From Roseibium album (GTDB taxonomy: Bacteria > Pseudomonadota > Alphaproteobacteria > Rhizobiales > Stappiaceae): DNA of 56,690 bases. Under the pieces are notes generated by a model that saw only the letters and a list, made by a program, of their open reading frames with translations, was not told the origin of the DNA and did not search any database. The position numbers were made by a program, and so were the translations under genes. Location: positions 1-56,690 of the forward strand of contig NZ_CXWE01000018.1 in NCBI RefSeq assembly GCF_001404515.1. The letters run 5' to 3'. Shown here piece after piece: positions 33,254 through 42,332 of this stretch (the first letter of the stretch is position 1; each line of letters begins with the position of its first letter).

Positions 33254-35632
33254 TCACGCCGCGTCTTTGGCGTCCCCCATGCCCGACAGGACCTGCAAGG
33301 CAATTTGACGATTCACGCCGCCCCTTGTGCAAGCCTCGTCCAATCTGGCGATTATTTTTGCGGTTAGCGGGCACGCTCCGCGTTTTTTCAATGCCGCAGC
33401 CAGTTCGGCCCAGAGCGCCCCGCTCTCTTCAAATGTCGCCTGGACCAGAGCATCCGTTCTGTCCGTCTCACCCAGGCCGCAGACAAGCTTCAGCGCGGCC
33501 CGCCGCGTGCCGCGATCACCGGAATGCAGCATGCCCGGAACTTGTGGCGGCACGATCTTCATGATCTCGAAGGTCGCGAGCGCAGCTGCTTGCGCCATGT
33601 TCGCTTCATCGGCAAGCGCAGCTTCAAGATGCGGCATCGCAAGTTCCTTCGGTGCGAATGCCAGAAGCTCCAGATAGGCTGCCCGCGCAGGCAGATGGTT
33701 ATCGGGCGGCTGGTTTGCCAGCCGGCTCCAGTCCGATGCTTCAAGGGCAACGCCTTTGGTACACCGGTGCAAGAGTGCCCGAAGTGCAGCTGCCCGCAAT
33801 TCATTATCCCGCGCGTTCAATGCCTCCAGAAGTACAGGGGTAAACGCGGAGTGGACCTGCTCGCCGATCAGCCTGACGGCAATCCGCCGAATGTCCAGGG
33901 CCGTGTTCGGGGCAACATCAGGGCGAACCCTCTTTTTTTGCAGTGTCGATTGCGCCAGCTCGAGGAATTTCAGATCCTCCTCCGAGAGGTCGATCTTCTC
34001 TTCCTGAAATTCCGCCTGTTCAACATCTCCCTGCAGGATTGCTGAAAGTGTGCTCTGAGGGAACGCCACCACGTCGGCACCGTCTTCTGCAAGGGCGTCG
34101 ACTGACGCTTCGGCTTCATTTTCCGGCGGCAGATCAAGGTCCGTGTCCCCGGTGGGCGTCGCCTCTTCAGGATTGCGATAGTCGCTCAGTTTCGCAGGCT
34201 CGCTGGAAGTCTCCTGCGGAACGATGTTGCCTTCACGATCCAGAACTATCCTGTTTTTGTTGCCGCCGTCATCGTCTCTCGCACGTGCCCCGAATTGCTT
34301 TGCCTCCTCCTGGCCGCCGTTTTTTTCCTTTTCTTTTGTTTCCTCTTCTTCAGACACCAAACCCCCGCGAGCTGCCAGCAACAGGACGGCTGCAGCATTG
34401 TCGGCAATTTCACCACTCCCGCGCGACAATGCGGCAAGGGACACCAGTGCCGAAAGACGAACCATCTGGCTACCGGAGGTAATGCCGTCGGCCAAATGTT
34501 CCAGAACCTCGGGATTTTCAAATCTCGAAAACGCGGTGAGAACAGCTCGTTGGATATCCGGTTTGGGACTACGGGTCTTGATTTCCATGAGCAGATCGAA
34601 GGCTTCGTCGCTTCCGCTTTCTGCCAGGATCCCGACAAGTGCTGCAACGAAGTCCTCCGATTCATGCCTCAGCTTGAGCTTCGCGTGATTGACAAGTCTG
34701 CCGATCTGGGCAGCAGACGGACGCCGTTCGCTCAACCGCCTGGCAGCGGCGAGCCTCACCATTTTGTCCTCATCGGAAATGGCCAGCTGAATGAGGTTGT
34801 CTGTTGCGATTGTCTGAGATCTTGCGGCTGCGAACGCACGGATACTTCCTGACTGGTCCTCGATCAAAAGGGCATCGAACAACGGTGCCTTGCGCTCCAG
34901 CATCGTTTCGAGCGCAGCCAGGCGCACGCTTGCCACCTTGTCCTGGCTGAGCGCGTCCAGCGCCTTGATCGCCATTGAATCGCGAGACGCGCCGAGGGCA
35001 CGGGCCGCGCGCTCGCGGTGGCGTTCAGAAGCACTTTGACCGGCATCGATCAGAGCAAGCAGACCCGGACGGCCAAGTCCGGCCAATGCCTCAAGGGTCT
35101 CGCGCCAAAGATCCTGTCCGAATTCGTCATTCGCTGCGGTGAGAAGAACATCCACCGCATCCTCGATACCCAGACGGCCGACGGTGTGTATGACTTCTTT
35201 TTGAATATCCAGCCAATCGTCCCAATCGTCGACCTCGTCTTCCCATGCGACGTCTTCCTCACATCGATCCAGGATGAGACGCTGCAGAAGGGAACTTGCC
35301 AGATCCCGATCTTCGCGACGCAAACCGCGCAGGGCCGCAATCTTAGCTTCGCCTACGGGATCATTTTCCAGGCTCCACATGAAGTCCTTGCCAAGGTTTG
35401 TTTCCTCAAGCTTCACAAGGGTCTGCAGGGCATCGACCCGCACATCGGGATCCGCGTTGTGGGTCGCTTCCAGAAGAACGGTGCGTGCGGAGGGCGGCGC
35501 CCAGGCGCCGAGGGCCTTTATTGCCAGACACTGCTCGGCGGGCGTGCCTGATTGCACGATCGTCAGCAGGTTGCCCTCGACTTCACTGCCGAGCACCAGT
35601 GTTTCGGAAACTTTCGCGGATTCTGGGGTCAT
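33254..35632 (-). CDS. Large HEAT-repeat protein downstream of the iodate reductase operon
   Basis: A 792-residue protein built of alpha-helical HEAT-like repeats in two blocks (about 20-430 and 590-780), separated by a very acidic, low-complexity linker rich in E, D and K (about 435-570). Typical repeat text is DPDVRVDALQTLVKLEE and DNELRAAALRALLHRC. No signal peptide or membrane span is seen, so it is cytoplasmic. It starts 92 bp after the molybdoenzyme stop, beyond a hairpin, and lacks a clear ribosome site. HEAT proteins are scaffolds; a role in assembly or cofactor loading of the molybdoenzyme before Tat export is inference from position only. Confidence 0.75.
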   Translation of the reverse strand: MTPESAKVSETLVLGSEVEGNLLTIVQSGTPAEQCLAIKALGAWAPPSARTVLLEATHNADPDVRVDALQTLVKLEETNLGKDFMWSLENDPVGEAKIAALRGLRREDRDLASSLLQRLILDRCEEDVAWEDEVDDWDDWLDIQKEVIHTVGRLGIEDAVDVLLTAANDEFGQDLWRETLEALAGLGRPGLLALIDAGQSASERHRERAARALGASRDSMAIKALDALSQDKVASVRLAALETMLERKAPLFDALLIEDQSGSIRAFAAARSQTIATDNLIQLAISDEDKMVRLAAARRLSERRPSAAQIGRLVNHAKLKLRHESEDFVAALVGILAESGSDEAFDLLMEIKTRSPKPDIQRAVLTAFSRFENPEVLEHLADGITSGSQMVRLSALVSLAALSRGSGEIADNAAAVLLLAARGGLVSEEEETKEKEKNGGQEEAKQFGARARDDDGGNKNRIVLDREGNIVPQETSSEPAKLSDYRNPEEATPTGDTDLDLPPENEAEASVDALAEDGADVVAFPQSTLSAILQGDVEQAEFQEEKIDLSEEDLKFLELAQSTLQKKRVRPDVAPNTALDIRRIAVRLIGEQVHSAFTPVLLEALNARDNELRAAALRALLHRCTKGVALEASDWSRLANQPPDNHLPARAAYLELLAFAPKELAMPHLEAALADEANMAQAAALATFEIMKIVPPQVPGMLHSGDRGTRRAALKLVCGLGETDRTDALVQATFEESGALWAELAAALKKRGACPLTAKIIARLDEACTRGGVNRQIALQVLSGMGDAKDAA

Positions 35633-35671
35633 GTAAGGAGAGCCTCTACCTTATTGAATTCGGCAAAGAAT

Positions 35672-35697
35672 AAGGCGGAAACTCACGTTCCCGCCTT
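35672..35697 (-). terminator. Hairpin between idrA and the HEAT-repeat gene
   Basis: On the minus strand AAGGCGGGAAC and GTTTCCGCCTT pair with one mismatch around a GTGA loop, followed by ATTCTTT. It lies 28 bp past the idrA stop and may reduce read-through into the HEAT-repeat gene. Confidence 0.55.
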
Positions 35698-35724
35698 GAT
35701 CTTGATCAGTCTTGCGATGTGCCG

Positions 35725-38400
35725 TCAGGCGATGTCGCGACGCGCGAAAGACATGGACCGGTAGCTGGTCTTGTAGGGCGAGGTACCGATCTTGCGGATA
35801 CGGCCAACGCCCATCTTGTAGTTGTAGTTACCGCTGATCCAGTCGACCACCCGTCCGGACAAAGCGTTCGCGGGCTGAGCCGTGTGCAGGAAATCCATGT
35901 AGAGGAGCCCCTTCTTCACAGCCGGCGTGACGATGGCGACCGCCGTGATAGCTGCCTCGGTCAATTCGATATGGCCATGCTCCATCAGCTTGGTGAACTG
36001 GAAGTCATCGCCTTCAACCCCGAGGATCGTGTCCTTCTGGACCGGGATGCGGTCAGAATACATCATCACGTAGTCGCCGTTCTCAATCCCGCGCTCCGCA
36101 GCATCATCCGGATGGATTTCCACCCAGTTTTCCGGCCAGCGCTGAACGATGTACGGACGGCGGCGATCGTCGTATCCGGACTGCCAGCGTTCGTTGATGC
36201 GTCCGGACGTGACCCACAGTTCGTCGTCCTTGGGCTTCAGCCATGCCCAGTAGTCGGAGAACAGGCTCCATGGCGACTTCTGGATATTGCATTTGCCGGT
36301 TTGCGAGTTGAAATGCGTCAGCTTCTTGCCCAGACGGTTCGCACCGGACGGACCATCGGCCGGCAGTTTGCGCTCGGTGTCGTGCAGACGCTTGGTGCCG
36401 ACCAGCGTGCCGTCGTCCTGAAGGAGGACCGGACCCTGGATGCCGTTGGTGCCGAACTCGGCAAGCTTCTCGTGAAGGGTCTTGCCTTCACGCTGAGCGA
36501 CGACCTTGACATTGAAGAAGTCCTTGCGGCTGCCACGGGAGAAGCGCGCGCCTTCTTCCAGAACCTCGTTGGAGTTCTTCCAGTCGAATCCCTTGTAGCC
36601 CATGGCCGTCGCCAACTGGGCGATGATCCACCAATCCGGCCTGGCTTCACCGGGAGCATCATAGAACTTCGGATAGAGCCTTATGCGGCGCTCACCGTTG
36701 GCACGGGTGAAATTGTCCTCGCCCCAGCCTGCTGCCGGGAACACGATGTCGGCATACCGGGCGCCGATCGGATCAACCAGATAGATATCCTGATTGACAA
36801 CAACCATGCCCCCGCTGTCGACGCGCCGCTTCAGGGTATCGATAATCTCCTGCTTGTCGAACGAACGGATCTGATGCGGATTTTGCACCGTCAATTCGTT
36901 GAACTTGGCAGCAAGCGACTGCGAGCCGCACATGGACTGGATCCAGGTATTGCCGATCACGTGCGCAAAGCGTGTGTGGCCGGACATGAGATACCTGTCC
37001 GTATCCATTGCGCGGCGACGACGGCCGGGCAGTTTCTCAGGCGACTTGTTGCGCGGGTACTTGCCGCCGCGCAGACCACCACGCTGGTGCCCACCGGCAC
37101 GACCGATAACCTGGCCAGGGCGTCCACCGGCGCCGACAATGATGCCGAGCGCGGAAATCGCCTGTGTGTTGCCGGTGTTGTTCGACCAGTAAAAGCCTTT
37201 TTCGATCATGACCGATGTCTTCGGACGTGAACCGTCTTCCTTCGGCTTCGCCATCCACTCCGCAGCGGTGTAGATCTTCCGGACGTCGATCTGGGCGATC
37301 TCGGCCGCCTGTTCCGGTGCGAATTCGTCCTGGGACAGGAGCCATTTCTTCCAGTCTTCAAATCCGGCGGTCTGGAATTTGCCCCAGGTGGTCCGCCATT
37401 GCCATGGCGTGTTCCGCGTGCCCTGTCCGAAACCGGACGAGCTTTCCCACTTGTTGTTGACCCATTTCTGGATCCAGTCACTGTCTTCCCAGCCGTTTTC
37501 GACGATGACGCGAGCGATGGCGTTGACGACCAGAAGGTCGGTTCCGGGCTGAATGTCCAGCCACATGCCACCATTCTTTTCGGCATAGGCAATACCGCCG
37601 GTCTTGCGCGGCACCATGAAGATCGCTTTCTGACCGTTCTGAATACCAGGCATCATCCAGTCAGTGAAGAGGATCGTCTTGGTTTCATATGGGTCGGTGC
37701 CGCAGACCAGAAGCGTTTCGGCATCGCGCCAGTCCTCGTAAGACGGGCCGAAATTGTCGAAGCCCGCGTCGCGGAAACCCGGTGTCGACGTGACGTCGGA
37801 CGGGGTGTCGTGGAACGTGAAGTTTGCGGTATTGACGCTGTTCAGTGCGTATTTCGTAATGGCGTAGGTGTTTTCCATATAGCCATAGGAGAAGGTCTTG
37901 ACGCAGTAGGCGTTCTCGCCATGCGTCCTGATCACATGCTTGCCGACTTCCGCCGCGATCTCCATTGCAAAATCCCAGGTGACCGGCATCAGAACACCGA
38001 ACATGCGGATCATGGGAGATTTCAGGCGGTCACGAGTCGGCGTCTGCGGATTGTAGACCTTCTGTGCAAGAGCTCCGCCGCGAATGGAGGAGTTGCCCAG
38101 GAGATTGACGTGTTCCGTATCCTTGTCCGGGATGATGATGACGTGGTGAGGTTCCCCGTCATGCAGGACAACGTTGTACTGGTTCGGTGCGACCCATGGG
38201 CCGAGCGGGTCGACCGGGAAGTCGACGCCGAACGCGTTCTCATCGGCCTTTTCGCCGCCAACCTTGCCGCCCTTGACCGGCCAGCGATAGATCTTGTAAC
38301 CGCAGGCGACGATGCAGTAGTCGCACGCCGTCGAGATCACATCTGCATCCACCGGCGGCAGCGGGATATTCGTCTCGGGGATATAATAGGGTGTGGACAT
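35725..38400 (-). CDS. idrA: Iodate reductase-type molybdopterin oxidoreductase, catalytic subunit (AioA family)
   Basis: An 891-residue Mo-bisPGD enzyme of the arsenite-oxidase branch of the DMSO reductase superfamily. The N-terminal cluster motif is C26-x2-C29-x3-C33 (CDYCIVACG), and the fourth position is serine (GNSSIRGG, S104/S105), as in the [3Fe-4S] of AioA. It lacks a Tat signal and should be co-exported with the Rieske subunit. The two diheme peroxidase-like genes in the same operon are the published mark of iodate reductase (idrABP1P2 of Pseudomonas sp. SCT and Denitromonas) rather than arsenite oxidase; no arsenic genes are nearby. It begins 11 bp after idrB, with GAGGAGACC upstream. 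Substrate assignment rests on gene content. Confidence 0.82.
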   Translation of the reverse strand: MSTPYYIPETNIPLPPVDADVISTACDYCIVACGYKIYRWPVKGGKVGGEKADENAFGVDFPVDPLGPWVAPNQYNVVLHDGEPHHVIIIPDKDTEHVNLLGNSSIRGGALAQKVYNPQTPTRDRLKSPMIRMFGVLMPVTWDFAMEIAAEVGKHVIRTHGENAYCVKTFSYGYMENTYAITKYALNSVNTANFTFHDTPSDVTSTPGFRDAGFDNFGPSYEDWRDAETLLVCGTDPYETKTILFTDWMMPGIQNGQKAIFMVPRKTGGIAYAEKNGGMWLDIQPGTDLLVVNAIARVIVENGWEDSDWIQKWVNNKWESSSGFGQGTRNTPWQWRTTWGKFQTAGFEDWKKWLLSQDEFAPEQAAEIAQIDVRKIYTAAEWMAKPKEDGSRPKTSVMIEKGFYWSNNTGNTQAISALGIIVGAGGRPGQVIGRAGGHQRGGLRGGKYPRNKSPEKLPGRRRRAMDTDRYLMSGHTRFAHVIGNTWIQSMCGSQSLAAKFNELTVQNPHQIRSFDKQEIIDTLKRRVDSGGMVVVNQDIYLVDPIGARYADIVFPAAGWGEDNFTRANGERRIRLYPKFYDAPGEARPDWWIIAQLATAMGYKGFDWKNSNEVLEEGARFSRGSRKDFFNVKVVAQREGKTLHEKLAEFGTNGIQGPVLLQDDGTLVGTKRLHDTERKLPADGPSGANRLGKKLTHFNSQTGKCNIQKSPWSLFSDYWAWLKPKDDELWVTSGRINERWQSGYDDRRRPYIVQRWPENWVEIHPDDAAERGIENGDYVMMYSDRIPVQKDTILGVEGDDFQFTKLMEHGHIELTEAAITAVAIVTPAVKKGLLYMDFLHTAQPANALSGRVVDWISGNYNYKMGVGRIRKIGTSPYKTSYRSMSFARRDIA

Positions 38401-38411
38401 TCTCGGTCTCC

Positions 38412-39008
38412 TCAGCCCTTGAGATTGTCATAGCGGCCGTAAATCAGGCCGAACATTCCAACGGCGTAGATGTCATCGCCGTCCAGCTCCAGGAGCACCT
38501 GTGGCAGGCTCTGGTAAGCTTGTCCGGAAATGAAGATGCCGTGGCGTGTCAGATCGAATGTGGTCAGGTGTAGCGGGCATGGTCCGAGAACCTTGTCCTC
38601 GGACTTGTAGGTGCCCTGAAGCGGGCCGCCCTGGTGGGTACAGGTGTAGTTGAACGCCACCACATCCTTGTCCGGCCCTATGCCGCCACCGGCCTCTCGA
38701 CCGAGTTTGACCAGCATGGATTCCGAGTAAGCACCGTCATCGGGATAGGTAAAGTCGAGTGGCTCGTCTTCCTTCAACCCGGACAGTTTGCCGATATGTT
38801 TGCGCTCATAGGTCGACACAACGGCCGGAACCTTCGCCGAGGCCGGACCCGCTTTCAGTGCGACCATCACCGTGAAAGTTGTGATGCCTGACGTCAGCAG
38901 AAACTGACGGCGGTTCATCAGGCACCGCTTGCCGGTCTTCGCGACTTCCTTCGGGCCATTGATGGCTTCGATCAGGGCCGGATCGATCGGGGTCTGGTGT
39001 TTTGTCAT
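38412..39008 (-). CDS. idrB: Iodate reductase-type Rieske subunit with Tat signal (AioB family)
   Basis: A 198-residue protein with a 30-residue N-terminal extension before a Tat signal (NRRQFLLTSG, residues 32-41) and a hydrophobic segment. The Rieske ligands are C123-x-H125 (CTHQGG) and C144-x2-H147 (CPLH). The two cysteines that form the usual Rieske disulfide (as in CTHxGC and CPCH) are G128 and L146 here, so the bridge is absent. It should pass electrons between periplasmic carriers and the molybdenum subunit and carry that subunit through the Tat pore. It is spaced 11 bp from both neighbours. Confidence 0.85.
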   Translation of the reverse strand: MTKHQTPIDPALIEAINGPKEVAKTGKRCLMNRRQFLLTSGITTFTVMVALKAGPASAKVPAVVSTYERKHIGKLSGLKEDEPLDFTYPDDGAYSESMLVKLGREAGGGIGPDKDVVAFNYTCTHQGGPLQGTYKSEDKVLGPCPLHLTTFDLTRHGIFISGQAYQSLPQVLLELDGDDIYAVGMFGLIYGRYDNLKG

Positions 39009-39019
39009 AATCCGTCTCC

Positions 39020-40162
39020 TTAGTTCGAGGCCGCCGGAAGAACGTCGTATTCGGGAAGCTCCGGCTCCTCCATCACGATTCGTTCACCGGTGAGGCTTTC
39101 CAGGAAGGCCACCAGATCGGCTTTTTCGTCATCGTTGAGTCCGAGCGGCTTGATGAGTTCGCTCTTGGTCTTGGCGAACTCGTTCTCACCCCCGCCCTGG
39201 TTGTAGAATTCAACAACGTCTTCCAGCGTCTCGATCATGCCGTTGTGCATGTACGGGGCCGTGTACTTTGTGTAACGCAGGGACGGAACGCGGAACTTGC
39301 CGAGATGGTTCTTGTCCTTTGCACGGAAATAGGCGCCGGGATCATCCTTGAAGGTCCGGTACATTTCTTCCGTGGAGCCTTTTGCATAGAGTTCATAGCG
39401 GAAGGTGATCTGCGCAATTTCGTCGGTTTCCCATCCGTCATAGGGTGGCACGCCGAGATTGTAGTATTTCTGGTTTGTCAGCAGCGCGCCGTTGTGACAC
39501 TGCGAACAACCGGCCTTGCCGGTGAACAGCTCCAGGCCGCGTTTCTGGGCTTCATCCAGCGCAGCATCATCGCCGCGCATATAGTTGTCGAACGGCGTGT
39601 CGGTCTGAACCAGGGTACGCTCGAACGCGGCGATCGCCATCCACGCATGACCCAGACGCGGATATTCAGTTCCGAATACATCCTTGAACCGCTCGCGATA
39701 CTCCGGAACAAAGGCAAGACGGGCTTCCAGCATGTCGTCTTCACCGTTGCCGGCAACTGCGCCCTTGGCAGCGGACCTGGCCTGGGCTTCGAGCGACTTG
39801 GAAGAGCCGGCCCAGAACAGGTTGCCGTAATAGGCGGAGTTGACGATGGTCTGGGAATTCCGCCAGTGAACTGTTCCGGGATATCCCAGCGAAATCTTGT
39901 CCGGGAAGTCCCAGCCGGCATCCGGCAGGTGGCAGGCCGAGCACGGCATGGCACCGTTGCCGGAAAGGCGCGGGTCAAAGAACAGCATCTTGCCGAGTTC
40001 GATCTTTTCCGGTGTCTGCGGATTGTCCGCCGGGATCGGCGGGTCCCCGAGAGGCGCCAGCTCGGCGGGCCGGTCGGCAGCGATGGCTCCGGTGGCGATT
40101 GCAAGGGCGGATGCCCCTGCAAGTGCCCATGCGGAGACGGTTTTCTTCATGGCTTTTGACAT
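39020..40162 (-). CDS. idrP1: Diheme cytochrome c peroxidase-like protein (IdrP)
   Basis: A 380-residue CCP/MauG-family protein with a Sec signal peptide (cleavage near AIAAD) and two c-type heme motifs, C74-SA-C77-H78 and C219-SQ-C222-H223. The C-terminal YMHNGMIETLEDVVEFYNQGGGE is typical of the family. In iodate reducers the two IdrP proteins are proposed to remove hydrogen peroxide or related products formed during iodate reduction. P1 versus P2 naming here follows closeness to idrB and is arbitrary. It lies 12 bp after the other peroxidase-like gene and 11 bp before idrB. Confidence 0.83.
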   Translation of the reverse strand: MSKAMKKTVSAWALAGASALAIATGAIAADRPAELAPLGDPPIPADNPQTPEKIELGKMLFFDPRLSGNGAMPCSACHLPDAGWDFPDKISLGYPGTVHWRNSQTIVNSAYYGNLFWAGSSKSLEAQARSAAKGAVAGNGEDDMLEARLAFVPEYRERFKDVFGTEYPRLGHAWMAIAAFERTLVQTDTPFDNYMRGDDAALDEAQKRGLELFTGKAGCSQCHNGALLTNQKYYNLGVPPYDGWETDEIAQITFRYELYAKGSTEEMYRTFKDDPGAYFRAKDKNHLGKFRVPSLRYTKYTAPYMHNGMIETLEDVVEFYNQGGGENEFAKTKSELIKPLGLNDDEKADLVAFLESLTGERIVMEEPELPEYDVLPAASN

Positions 40163-40174
40163 GATCCTGTCTCC

Positions 40175-41248
40175 TCAGTTTGTCGCGTTTTTCCAGTCGG
40201 GAACGACTTCATATTCGTAGTCATCCTGTTCCCAGACATAGGCAGGTTGGTTGTAGCTCGTACCGGACAGCGCCTTGAGGAACTCGACCAGATCGGATTT
40301 TTCACCTCGGGTCAGACCGAGCGGCGACAGCCGTGGATCCTTGTTCGGATCTTCACCGCCACCCTGGTTGTAGAACTCGATCACGTCCTCCAGGGTTTCC
40401 AGCATTCCGTTGTGCATGTAAGGCGAGGTATAGGTCAGCTCGCGCAATGTCGGCGTCATGAAGGAGCGTCTGGAGCCTTCCTTGTGATCGCGGACATATG
40501 CGCCAAGGTCTTCACGGACATTCATGTAGTTTTCGACACCCATGAACTTCGCGTAGCCGACATAGGTCTGATGACGCAGCGGATCGGACCAGATATCCGG
40601 ATTGTTCGGAACACCGATGTTGTGCGGTTGATCGTCGGTGAAACGGTCACCGGAGTGACAGGCGGTGCAGCCGGCCTTGCCCTTGAAATTCACATAACCG
40701 CGCTTGGCGGCTTCGCTCATGTCGCCGGTATCGAAAGGAGCCCCGGAAGAGGCGATCGACTTCAGGAATTCCTGAAGTGCGGAACGCGCACCGCCGTTGG
40801 ACGGCTCACCCTTGCCCGCAGCCTTGAACATTTCGACATAGACAGGATCCTGTTTCAGACGCTCCTGCATCATCCGCATGTCCATGTTCATGATGTAGTC
40901 TTCCGTGATCATTTCACGGGACACGTCGTTCAGGTTTGTGCCAAGGCGCCCATCATGCATCCACGCTGCACGCTGACCGACATTGGCCAGGGTGGGTGTG
41001 TTCCGGAAACCTTCCGAACCGCTATAGGCCGTCGACAACGCTTCGCCGTCGGTAAAGGCGAGATCCGGCTGATGGCAGGACGCGCAGGAGAGATTCGTGT
41101 CTCCGGACAGGCGTTCATCATAGAACAAACGTTTGCCAAGTTCGGCCAGCTCCGGATTGACCTCCATCGGCGTGACCGGGCCCTGATCAGCGGACCAGAC
41201 GGCCGTGGTGGCTAATAGCAGAGCTGCAATACTTGCAGTTAGGCGCAT
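40175..41248 (-). CDS. idrP2: Diheme cytochrome c peroxidase-like protein (IdrP), first gene of the idr operon
   Basis: About 357 residues from the ATG at 41248 after GGAGGG. It has a Sec signal peptide ending near VWSAD and two heme motifs, C55-AS-C58-H59 and C194-TA-C197-H198. The C-terminal half carries YMHNGMLETLEDVIEFYNQGGGE, nearly the same as its partner at 39020, so the two are old duplicates. It should be a periplasmic peroxidase acting with the reductase. The operon promoter with an FNR-type box lies just upstream. Confidence 0.83.
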   Translation of the reverse strand: MRLTASIAALLLATTAVWSADQGPVTPMEVNPELAELGKRLFYDERLSGDTNLSCASCHQPDLAFTDGEALSTAYSGSEGFRNTPTLANVGQRAAWMHDGRLGTNLNDVSREMITEDYIMNMDMRMMQERLKQDPVYVEMFKAAGKGEPSNGGARSALQEFLKSIASSGAPFDTGDMSEAAKRGYVNFKGKAGCTACHSGDRFTDDQPHNIGVPNNPDIWSDPLRHQTYVGYAKFMGVENYMNVREDLGAYVRDHKEGSRRSFMTPTLRELTYTSPYMHNGMLETLEDVIEFYNQGGGEDPNKDPRLSPLGLTRGEKSDLVEFLKALSGTSYNQPAYVWEQDDYEYEVVPDWKNATN

Positions 41249-41328
41249 AGGACCCTCCGTTTTGGAGGGGAGCATTAACAATCAGACGGCCCAAGACCGG
41301 GTCGTCCTGCCTCTCCCCTGATAGGGCC

Positions 41329-41369
41329 AGTATTCGCCTTTCTGGAACCACGGCACTGATTGCAATCAG
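41329..41369 (-). promoter_or_regulatory. FNR-type box and -10 element of the idr operon
   Basis: CTGATTGCAATCAG at 41356-41369 is a perfect palindrome of the FNR/DNR shape (TTGAT-N4-ATCAA with T to C changes at the ends). Reading the minus strand, AATACT lies 21 bp further on, the spacing of a class II activated promoter. The predicted start would leave a leader of about 70 nt before idrP2. Confidence 0.7.
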
Positions 41370-41467
41370 TTCATGCGACTTTTTTTAGATCTTGATTTTT
41401 CTTTTCAAAGTTCAGTTATTTAATTTCTAATGTTCGAATATTATCAAATTTCAATTGTCAACTTCTA

Positions 41468-41509
41468 TTGAGCAATGTCAAACAGGCAATTGCGTTGCAC
41501 TCCTATACT
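41468..41509 (+). promoter_or_regulatory. FNR/DNR-type box and -10 element of the regulator gene
   Basis: TTGAGCAATGTCAA at 41468-41481 fits an FNR/DNR site (TTGA-N6-TCAA). Exactly 22 bp downstream is TATACT (41504-41509), a good -10 element at the position expected when the box is centred at -41.5. It implies autoregulation of the CRP/FNR-family gene at 41537. Confidence 0.68.
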
Positions 41510-41536
41510 CCGGCCGAATTCAGATAGGGGCGATGA

Positions 41537-42319
41537 ATGCAATCTCTGATCGGTTTGGAGGGCTGCGGTTTCAACGAAACCGAACGAGCAGCGGAAAATG
41601 CGTGCGGGTTGGTACACTCATGCGGATTTCACGCCCGAAATTGCATTTGTTCCGAGCTCCGGGCTGCGTTCAATGCCGATCTTCCGAAAGGTGTGAACCG
41701 CTTCGCGCTGGCATCCGGACAGGAAATCGAACCGGAAACGCTTCCGAATTCTCCCGTCATCGGCGTTCTGACAGGTTCCGTCGGAATCGTAGCTCATCTC
41801 AGCGACGGAAGACGGACCATTACCGGTCTTTTTTTCCCGGGTGACTACATCAACCTCGCCTCGCTGAACCGGCAGCTCAACGGTGCAATAACCGCGCTGG
41901 CACCAAGTGCTGTTCAGGTTATGGAGCAGCCGGTTTTCGAAAATCTGCTGCGCCTATCCAACCTGACCCGCGATCATTTCATGGACCAGATGAACAGTGT
42001 TCTGTTCCAGCTTCTGGATCACAGCAATGATCTGGCAAAAAAAACACCGATTGAGCGAATTGCAGCCTTCCTTTTCGAACTCAAGAACCGGACGCTTCCG
42101 CGAAAGAGCACGCAGTTCAATACGGTGGCCATCCCTTTCGGGCGCCGGGACATTGCCGACTATCTCGGTCTCCAACCCGAAACCGTCAGCCGTGGCTTTA
42201 CCACCTTGACCGCTGAAGGGGTCATCAACCTGCCGGAGGCGGATCTGGTGACGATTCAGGACGTTCACCGGCTGAGACAGATCGCCAATGGCGGACGCCC
42301 GCGCAAACGTGGTGTTTGA
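41537..42319 (+). CDS. CRP/FNR-family transcriptional regulator
   Basis: A 260-residue regulator: a cyclic-nucleotide-binding-type beta-roll (PNSPVIGVLTGSVGIVAHL) and a C-terminal helix-turn-helix with RRDIADYLGLQPETVSRGFTTL, whose ETVSR recognition helix reads TTGAT-type boxes. The N-terminus has cysteines at 10, 23, 29, 36 and 38, suggesting an oxygen- or NO-sensitive iron-sulfur cluster, although the spacing differs from E. coli FNR (C-x2-C-x5-C). AGGGG at 41526 precedes the ATG. It is divergent from the idr operon and is the probable activator of that operon, of itself and of moeA. Confidence 0.87.
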   Translation: MQSLIGLEGCGFNETERAAENACGLVHSCGFHARNCICSELRAAFNADLPKGVNRFALASGQEIEPETLPNSPVIGVLTGSVGIVAHLSDGRRTITGLFFPGDYINLASLNRQLNGAITALAPSAVQVMEQPVFENLLRLSNLTRDHFMDQMNSVLFQLLDHSNDLAKKTPIERIAAFLFELKNRTLPRKSTQFNTVAIPFGRRDIADYLGLQPETVSRGFTTLTAEGVINLPEADLVTIQDVHRLRQIANGGRPRKRGV

Positions 42320-42332
42320 GGAGCAGTTTCTC

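Noticed and set aside
35725..41248. Arsenite oxidase (aioBA) as the identity of the central operon
   Set aside because: The Rieske-Mo order and the 3Fe-4S pattern fit AioBA, but two diheme peroxidase-like genes in the operon, the lost Rieske disulfide and the absence of aioXSR, ars or cytochrome c aio partners favour the iodate-reductase branch. A tree would decide.
39020..41248. MauG-type cofactor-maturation proteins
   Set aside because: Both proteins belong to the same wider diheme family, but there is no methylamine dehydrogenase or other quinone-cofactor gene nearby, and pairs of this kind are typical of idr loci.
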